A DNA stretch of 64,000 nt from Aphrophora alni (lineage: Eukaryota > Arthropoda > Insecta > Hemiptera > Aphrophoridae): NCBI GenBank assembly GCA_963513935.1, contig OY740765.1, forward strand, positions 115,139,362-115,203,361, in the 5' to 3' direction. The notes beneath the pieces were generated by a model. It had not been told where the DNA came from, searched no databases, and saw nothing but the letters and a program-made list of their open reading frames with translations. Numbering within the stretch: position 1 is the first letter of the stretch; each line of letters begins with the position of its first letter. Made by a program: the position numbers and the translations under genes. Of the stretch, positions 57,200 through 64,000 are shown piece by piece.

Positions 57200-57990
57200 C
57201 CATTCATCCATCCCCAACACAAAATAAAAAACTAACCAAAACTAATCATCACCAAAATTGTTAGTTCAGTAATTACTGTCAATCAAAAAAATGAAAATGA
57301 ATCATGAACAAATATTTATATAATTAAATAAGGACATAAACTGGCTTCACTCGTGCCATAAATTCCTCATCAGCATAAATATTATTAGATTACAATCAAG
57401 CTTTTAATGATAGTGCTCAATGTTCATTTTTGTTTTTTACCAATTATTCATGAATCATATTGTTTTTTTTACTTGCAATTTTGCAGACGGGTTCTGGTCA
57501 TATATCTTCACATTTCACTAAAATTTTAACATAATCGTTAGAGAGCTGATTTTGAGAAATTACATAATTCATACCATCTCGTTGATTTTATTCCATTTTT
57601 TACTAAATAACTAATGATCCAGTATTTTAGAAATGGTGACCAATTTGTTTAAAAATTGTTAAAGCTGGTTACATAAGAAAACCATAATTTGGTTGTGGGT
57701 TTTATTTCCCATGGTAGCTACCTCCAAATTGTGAGTTATCAAATAAATGGAAAAAAAAAAATCTTACAAAGATATGGCAAAAACATGTCCATATACAGAA
57801 TTTAATTATTATTGATCTATGCATTTGGTCTGTAGGGGATTGCAGATACAAGAGATATTATTTCAAAAAACACTTTTTGAACTCAGACGCCTCAAAACAG
57901 ATGTATCTACAAGAAACTCTACATAGATTTTTTGACCCATCACATAACTTTCTCTATACTATGTATATATGGGAAAGTAAAACACCAAGA
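57200..57990 (+). repeat. Copy of dispersed repeat family R1, longest
   Basis: Shares GTCAATCAAAAAAATGAAAA, ATCTTCACATTTCACTAAAA, GAGCTGATTTTGAGAAATTA, CCAAATTGTGAGTTATC and ATATGGCAAAAACATGTCCA with the 36.1-kb copy. Its end AGTTTCT...GATTTTTTGACCCATCA links to the reversed copy at 52.4 kb. Confidence 0.7.
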
Positions 57991-58258
57991 ACAAAAGGCA
58001 CTATCATTTTGTTATGCAAAAGATGTTTCTAAAATTGAAATAATTAGCAATATCATAACTAGAGAGGAACTTTAATTAGACTGAAGTTGATGAGGTGATA
58101 TTAAAGGAAAAGTGCTGATTTCCAAGATTAAAAAGTAGGCTATACAATGGCTGTCATTCATAGAGTGCATCCACCGTAACTCAATTACCCTAAGTCATAT
58201 ACTGGTCAGGACAAAAACATTACTTTCTTACATACATGTAATAAAAAGAAAGTAAACT

Positions 58259-58515
58259 AGAGTCCCAGTAATTCCAACCTAATTGAGACCGGCTCGGATT
58301 ATCAAACATTCGAATTATCTGAAATGATTGAATAAACATAGTAACACAACATAGGACATTTTATTACTGGTATTTTTTTTAGTTGTATTTAGAAAACTGT
58401 CCACATGTTATTGAATAATATATTTAGCCTCAGTTCAGTATACAAATAGCAGTAATGCTGCAGTAAACATTTAAGTTGTTACACAAACAACAGACATACT
58501 CAGTGTAAATATAAA
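58259..58515 (+). mobile_element. Tigger element 5' fragment
   Basis: CTAGAGTCCCAGTAATTCCA, then ACCTAATTGAGACCGG and CGGATTATCAAACATTCGAA, corresponds to the reversed terminal repeat of the 46.5-47.1 kb Tigger piece (GTAGAGTCTCGATTATTCGA). No transposase is attached. Confidence 0.62.
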
Positions 58516-58524
58516 CTATTTCAG

Positions 58525-58675
58525 TGTCAGTAAAGAACAAGAGTTGGTCAAGAGAGACCTGATAGGATAAGGCGGATCTAACCTATAACTATATGAAAAA
58601 AGGTATAGATTCAGCTCAAGTTCCCTCAAAATTTCCAAGCCTGTACTAATTATAAATGAGCCCCTGAGGGTCACA
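58525..58675 (-). repeat. SINE-like family S1, minus-strand copy
   Basis: Reversed it reads AGGGGCTCATTTATAATTAG, TACAGGCTTGGAAATTTTGA, GGTCTCTCTTGACCAACTC, ending TTGTTCTTTAC. Its 5' end abuts a LINE-type coding tail, so S1 may be a LINE 3' UTR derivative. Confidence 0.7.
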
Positions 58676-58689
58676 ATGCAAATAAAACA

Positions 58690-58872
58690 TGCAACACAAT
58701 ACAAATATACATATAAAGACCCATATAAACTATTTACAATTGAAGGTACTTTTCCATTGAGTAAAATACCTGCTGAACTAGGTAAGATTTTTAAAAAACA
58801 TTTTACAATGCAAGCTCCTTTCTTTAAGCTATCTGGCACTTTGTTGTACAATTTGAGACCAGAGTAGCGCAC
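58690..58872 (-). pseudogene. LINE protein C-terminal tail
   Basis: The minus strand opens RYSGLKLYNKVPDSLKKG. This R-[YF]-x-G-[ILV]-K-L-[YF]-N-x-[LV]-P-x-x-[IL]-K motif is the C-terminal end of many insect non-LTR retrotransposon polyproteins. The following residues lose similarity and run without a stop into the adjacent S1 repeat. Confidence 0.65.
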
Positions 58873-59214
58873 CCCACTCTCAAGCAGCTTTAATCTGTTG
58901 GATTGCGAACTTATATTCTTTTGATATAGTAATCATATTATTTGTTCATTTTATGCCTAATTTGTGTTATTTATATTTGTATTTGTTTTACTGTGTATAG
59001 CTGTATATTTATTTCTAATGCCTAAAAAAAATTTTCAACAACAAATGTAATAAATGAAGCATTTGCGGCCTCATGTTGTACTGACTATCACCAATATAAT
59101 TACTTCTAAAAAAGGACATTCATAATATATATAGGGAAGAGTTACAAATTTTATTTTTGTTAATGAATTTCTACAAGAGTGATGATATTTTAAATTGTAC
59201 ATTATTCTTCCAAT

Positions 59215-59680
59215 GAGGAAATCATGCAGCTCACGTATATAATATATTGTTTGGCAAAACAGCAAATTTGAGTTATTTCCACAAGATATTGAACAAAGAA
59301 CTACTCTTCTGTAAATTACAATAATAGTTACAATATGTAAATTCAAGTATTTTAGTTGAATTTATAAATGCGTTTTTAATAGTTTGTTATACAAATAAAC
59401 AGAAATTTGTTTAGTTGTTGTTCATTTCATATATTGTACTATAACCTTCTTTAACCCTTGAACTGTTGAGGAAATCATGCAGTTCATGTATATATATTGT
59501 TAGACAAAACAGTAAATTTGAGTTATTTCCACAAGAGATTAAACAAAGAATTACTGTTCTGTAATTTAATATATATAAAGTATTTTTGTTTAATTTATAC
59601 ATGTGTTCTTAATAGTTTGTTGTACAAATTAACAGAAATTTGTTTAGTTGTTATTCATTTCATATCGTACTTTAACTGGT
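59215..59680 (+). repeat. Tandem duplication, unit about 250 bp
   Basis: Two copies (59215-59452 and 59468-59680) share GAAATCATGCAG, AATTTGAGTTATTTCCACAA, TTAATAGTTTGTTATACAAA and AACAGAAATTTGTTTAGTTG in order. Short open frames on both strands here are repeat sequence. Confidence 0.82.
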
Positions 59681-60438
59681 TAACCCTAGAATTTGAAGCT
59701 GTTGATTTGACAACAGTTAATTTTGTTTCATAAGTAGCAGTTTCGAAAAATTATAGTTAGGGAATCACAGTGAAATTGATTTTTCAAACAATATTCCTCG
59801 TTAGATTGTATCAAAATTGATACTATTGGAAAGTTGATAAACTTCATACTTCTATGTTTCTTGAACAGCTGACTTTATAAATTTTGCAAGTTGAAATAAC
59901 TACCCGATTTCTCAAATAGAGCCTATTCAGGGTGTCTAGTGATCTAGACTCGAAGAATTCAAGCATAATTCAAGGATTTCATGGATTGAATTTTTAAAAA
60001 ATCATGGTTCTCGTTGACAAATTAATTCTGCTTTAATATACTGTAGGCGATATATCTCAAAACTCAAAGCCACGATAAAAACATATATTATTTTTACAAA
60101 TTTTAATTCATTATAATTTTATGTTTATTTTATTTATTATTTAATAAATTATTAATTTATTATTTAATATGATTATAGAACTCATAATTTTTATTTATGA
60201 AAATAATACTTTTAGAAATAAAAATAAAAATTTTATGTAAATCAAATATGTGTTTTTTAAAATGAAAATTAAAATAAATTTTATTACTTAAAATAGAACA
60301 TTTTAAGTTAAGTTAAAATGTATTCAGTTATATAATATATAGAAGAAAACTGTATACTTCATTCGTAGATACATTTTCATTTTATAAGTATAACGGATGT
60401 ACAATTTGAAAAGTAAAAATCAAAATGTTCTATGACTA

Positions 60439-61059
60439 CAGTAGAACTTTGATAGCAAGACTCTCAAGGGGATTTGGAAAACAGTCTTGTTATCGAGAGA
60501 CTCTTCTAGTTGAGGTTCGTGCTATCAAGATTATGTTGACTAAAAGTCGTATTATCAAGGTCACTGTTTTTGAAACTCCTTTATAGCAAGTGCATTTTGA
60601 ATCAACCTTCACTAGCACGTTTTGTTTTAAAAAGTACATTTTATTATTATTTTAACAAAGTATGTACTGTAATGAAGGGGAGGAAACTGGGTTTTCATGT
60701 TTAGACCTGAGAGTAAGATATAGTTTCGTTCAAAACATCCGTTCCATTGCGTCACTGACCGTGGGAATTATGCACTGAGAAGGGTGAAGTTGTGCTATAA
60801 AGGTTCCACTGTGTAAAACGACTTACTACTGAGGTTGAACTCGTGCTATAAAGGTTCAGTTTCGCAAAGAGATGTGCTACAGAGGGTTAGAGCAGAAATC
60901 TGTATAGGGACAAAATCTTGAGGGATGTGCTATTGAGGTTTTTAAAATAATAATAGTCGTCCTATAGAGGTATCTTTAACATTAACTCTTATGGCAATCC
61001 CAGAGAGGTTAGAAAAATCCACTTGTTATCAAGGAAGTCGTGTTAGCGAGTTTGTACTG
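60439..61059. mobile_element. MITE with TA duplication, Tigger/pogo-like ends
   Basis: TA|CAGTAGAACTTTGATAGCAA on the left is matched reversed by TA|CAGTACAAACTCGCTAACAC on the right. Inside, the motif GTGCTATAAAGGTTC and near relatives (GTGCTATTGAGGTTT, GTCCTATAGAGGTAT) recur about six times. 621 bp, no coding sequence. Confidence 0.72.
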
Positions 61060-61689
61060 TATTATCAATGATAGTTCAGTGCAGTTAGGGCACTTATTAT
61101 CAATGTCTGGAATCAGATTAATGTCAGTTTGGAATAATTGAAAACATTTAGACAATACCAAATTTACAATGGTTGACAAATTAAATATTTTAAAAGTGTA
61201 TCTTTATTAAAATAGAAAGTTGCCTTTTGCACCTGCAAATTATATATACAGTACGTTGGAAAAACTTATAATGCTGTAAGTTGGTCTACTGGGGCTTGTA
61301 AAAATTGTATCGTCAAATACAGTAGTCCAAGTTTAAAACTGTTCTGAATCTGGTAATTGTGTATATCACTACTTTATTGATATAAAGTACTTGTTGATTT
61401 GAAGAACATATGTAGTATAAAAGGTTAATAAATGACAATTCAAAAGATTTAAAATGTCGGAAACGAATAATTTAGAAGAAAACTGAGTTAAATAGCATAC
61501 AAAGTCAAGGTTACGCAGTGTCCACATGTAAAGTTTGCACTTTTCTATTATCGATTATGTAATATAAAATAACTAAACATAATTTAACCTAACTTTAAAC
61601 AACTTTTCAATATAAATGGCATATGTAATAGCATAGGCAACATTTGATATTGCATATAAATTAACAAGCTTAATTAACATTAATATTGC

Positions 61690-63078
61690 TCGATTAACAG
61701 GCTTACCTAACATACATAAACCTAATTTACCAATTAGATCTTTGGTAGATTTTACAACAGCAACTGGCTGTAACACATCTAAAACACTCGACAAAATAAT
61801 AAGACAACACTTCGTTTTCATGAATAACTACAGTTTAAGAAACAGCCTGGATCTCGTAAACAAAATAAAAGCAATAAAACTAGAACACATTTACAAATTA
61901 GCTTCATGTGACATTAAAAATTTATATACATATATGCCCATTCACCAGACAATAGAAATATTACACAATAACTTAAAGCAATATTCCAACCCACCAGACA
62001 CCGCTATTAATGAGTTAATTTCTATCCTAAAAACAGTTCTTCACCAAAATTATTTCCAATTTAACAATGAATTTTTCACCCAACACGATGGTCTAGCCAT
62101 GGGCTCATCTCTATCCTGCATCCTTTCTGAGATCCTTCTCAATTATATAGAAAACACCTTTCTAATGTCAGACTTGAACCCCTACAAACAAAATATAATA
62201 TCCTACCATAGGTACGTGGATGACACATTCTTTTTATTCAATGGAAGTAACAGACAACTACAGCTGTCTAATACAGACAATACAAACAATTATTAAAATA
62301 GTTTGCACCATAACCTTTGTTTCACAATAGAAATAACTGTAACTTAAATTTTTTGGACCTTACCATATCAAGAACTAAAAACAATTTAGCAGTTAAAATA
62401 TACAGAAAACCCACAACAACAGACCAGACAATACATGCCTTATCACACCATCCACCTGAGCACAAACTAACAACTTATAACAGTTTTATACACTGTTTCC
62501 TAACTATCCCCATGACGACTATAAAGCCTATGACCAGGAATTGCACACAATAAAATATATAGCCTTAAATAACGGATATAAAAGCACCACGATCGACAAA
62601 TTAGTTTGGAAACATAAAAACAGACATCCATTAACTTCACCAAGCAGTCCTAAACCGATTTACGTGTCTTGTGAATTCAGAAATATATTAAACCATATAC
62701 TGAGAAACATGATGGTAAGAGACTGAGTAATCATCACATTCAGAAGAAGCAGTAAACTTGAATCAATTCTACAACATCAAGTTAAAAACAGTATGAACGC
62801 GCAATTTTAAACTGGCATATACAAGATCAAATGCAGCGACTGTCCTAGTTACTACAAAGACCAGACAAGACGTCCATTCCAGAAAAGATTTAAGGAGCAC
62901 CTACCATCAAAAAAACTGATTACCACAAGTTCCAGTTTTGCAGAGCACTTTATAAACAATTGTCATTCATATTCAAGTTTCAATGACAACATGGAAATCA
63001 TGCATATTTGCAACAAAAGCCAAATTATTAATGACATGGAAGAATTTAAAATTTATAAAGCCAAGAAACTCGATTCCA
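61690..63078 (+). pseudogene. Penelope-like reverse transcriptase-endonuclease pseudogene
   Basis: The RT region reads LPNIHKPNLPIRSLVDFTTA, SCDIKNLYTYMPIHQTIEIL, QHDGLAMGSSLSCILSEILL and YHRYVDDTFFLFNG, with the YVDD catalytic box intact. A stop and frameshifts near 62296, 62330 and 62530 break the frame. Next come LDLTISRTKNNLAVKIYRKP and the GIY-YIG domain GIYKIKCSDCPSYYKDQTRR with FQKRFKEHL, where the YIG triad has become YKD. It is truncated 5' of RT motif 1-2 and 3' at KIYKAKKLDS. GIY-YIG with a Penelope-type RT makes the class assignment firm. Confidence 0.92.
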
Positions 63079-63084
63079 CAATAA

Positions 63085-63241
63085 CGCATCTCCATAGTTG
63101 ATCTTGGTCCTGGAGGTACTGAAAGTCTTCGGTAGTTAAATCAGCACACTTAGTATGAAAAAAACATTTACAACCACAGCAATCAAGTTTATGTTTAGTG
63201 TTTTTTAACGACTTCATACATTTTCCACAATTATCCGCCAT
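63085..63241 (-). pseudogene. PHD-type zinc finger fragment (probable retrotransposon ORF1 start)
   Basis: Opens MADNCGKCMKSLKNTKHKLD, CCGCKCFFHTKCADLTTEDF and DQDQLWRC. The C-x2-C ... C-x2-C ... H-x2-C ... W-x-C spacing is a PHD-type finger that lacks its final cysteine pair because the sequence switches to Penelope DNA at about 63080. Such fingers open the ORF1 of several insect non-LTR retrotransposons, but a host exon cannot be excluded. Confidence 0.55.
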
Positions 63242-64000
63242 ATTGTCAATTTTAATTAATTAAATTTAATAGAGTAAATAATAATGATGACAGTAACGCA
63301 TAAACTAATAAAACAACAAGTAAATTAGTAAATATTGACGTACAACTTCAAAAAACATACACTGGGCGGGGGGAACAGAACCACAATCAGAATAAAATTA
63401 CAATTATTTAAACTCACTAGGAGGTCTACAGTGATCATCGTGCACGATTAAATAAGATACGGCAACACACAACCTTTTTCATCAACATCTGACTCATTAC
63501 TCCAATATATCATAAAGATGGATTTTTTCCAATGATGGTCACTAAGTACAAAGCTGTTGATTAAATATAAAGAGTTTACTTTTTTTCAAATTGAGCTAAC
63601 TGGACCCTAGTACAGGCAGAAAGCACTATTATTGTATGCGAGCAATGTTCATCCGCTGTTAAAAAGGAAAAAAAACAATAAATTAGCCTTTACAAGCTCC
63701 ATTGTCAAAATTATTTTTGTATTATGATTTTTTTTTTCCAAAATCTTCCCGGAAAAAAATTCCGATGGCCGGCAAAATACAAGCATAATTCAAGGATTTT
63801 TCCCGATGCAAAAAAAAGTCAAGCATAATTCCTGATTTTTCAGATTTTCAAGGTTGCTGGACACCCTGCTATTTTTTGTTATTATGCTTTAGCTACAAAA
63901 TTTTCTGTAATGATTGTTTATAAAGTTTTTCGTGCCTATTATTTTGTTCTATAATAGTATGTTTATTAATTTAATATTATTAAATAGTTTTGGTGAGTGA
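63242..64000. other. Non-coding flank and right end of the 3.9-kb element
   Basis: Contains a G-run near 63364-63375 and the right terminal region of the CAGGGTGTC element up to 63868; beyond that AT-rich sequence with no gene. Confidence 0.45.

Larger units (their letters stand above)
59928..63868. mobile_element. 3.9-kb inverted-repeat DNA element with 5-bp TSD, class unassigned
   Basis: Begins CAGGGTGTCTAGTGATCTAG and ends, reversed, CAGGGTGTCCAGCAACCTTG. Both ends then carry AAGCATAATTCAAGGATTT-type blocks (near 59962 and, in the same plus-strand direction, near 63781 and 63821). CTATT is duplicated at both sides (59923-59927 and 63869-63873). No transposase was found; the interior holds a Tigger-like MITE, a Penelope RT-EN pseudogene and a PHD-type fragment. 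Confidence 0.7.

Noticed and set aside
55900..64000. Expected N-terminal PTB exons of Eps8
   Set aside because: No minus-strand frame in this stretch shows PTB-like motifs; the only coding traces are LINE, Penelope and a PHD-type fragment.

Overview
The window is eukaryotic nuclear DNA: very AT-rich, with spliced coding exons, GT/AG introns of up to about 29 kb, long microsatellites and dense transposon remains. The exons look arthropod and the repeats (Penelope, Tigger/pogo, mariner, piggyBac, hAT, IS630-like, LINE) fit a repeat-rich insect genome. I cannot name the species. There is one run of 200 N (35472-35671).

The only host gene I can support is an Eps8 (EGFR kinase substrate 8; 'arouser'-like) homologue on the minus strand. 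Ten exons run from 55899 down to 299. Every splice junction keeps reading phase, giving 1874 coding nt (about 624 codons). They cover a linker, the conserved central helical region, a Ser/Asp/Arg-rich linker, an SH3 domain split by an intron, a proline-rich segment and the start of the C-terminal SAM/pointed-like effector region. The N-terminal PTB domain and the extreme C-terminus are not seen and probably lie off both edges. Everything else is intronic or flanking repeat DNA.

Layout: 0.3-1.5 kb, two C-terminal exons. 1.5-30.7 kb, a giant intron holding a LINE tail (1.8 kb), a composite satellite array (2.85-7.26 kb) with an inverted partner block (10.7-11.7 kb), an IS630/Tc1-like transposon at the array edge (7266-9504), a LINE RT remnant, a mariner-like element split by a Tigger MITE (14.8-16.2 kb), a head-to-head Penelope foldback with a hammerhead-ribozyme-like motif (16.3-17.3 kb), minisatellites, MITEs and a LINE RNase H remnant. 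30.7-35.8 kb, proline-rich, SH3 and linker exons, with a piggyBac-like element between. 36-45 kb, an intron with a GC-rich hAT MITE, mariner remains, a hAT nested in a mariner, and a Tigger pseudogene interrupted by an 805-bp Penelope-derived palindrome. 45-56 kb, the central exons plus more repeats. 56-64 kb, repeats including a 3.9-kb inverted-repeat element with a 5-bp target duplication that carries a Penelope RT fragment.

The most distinctive signal is two Penelope insertions from different subfamilies, both built as head-to-head inverted 3' ends and both with hammerhead-like cores. In one, the arm ends within a few bases of the predicted ribozyme cleavage site.
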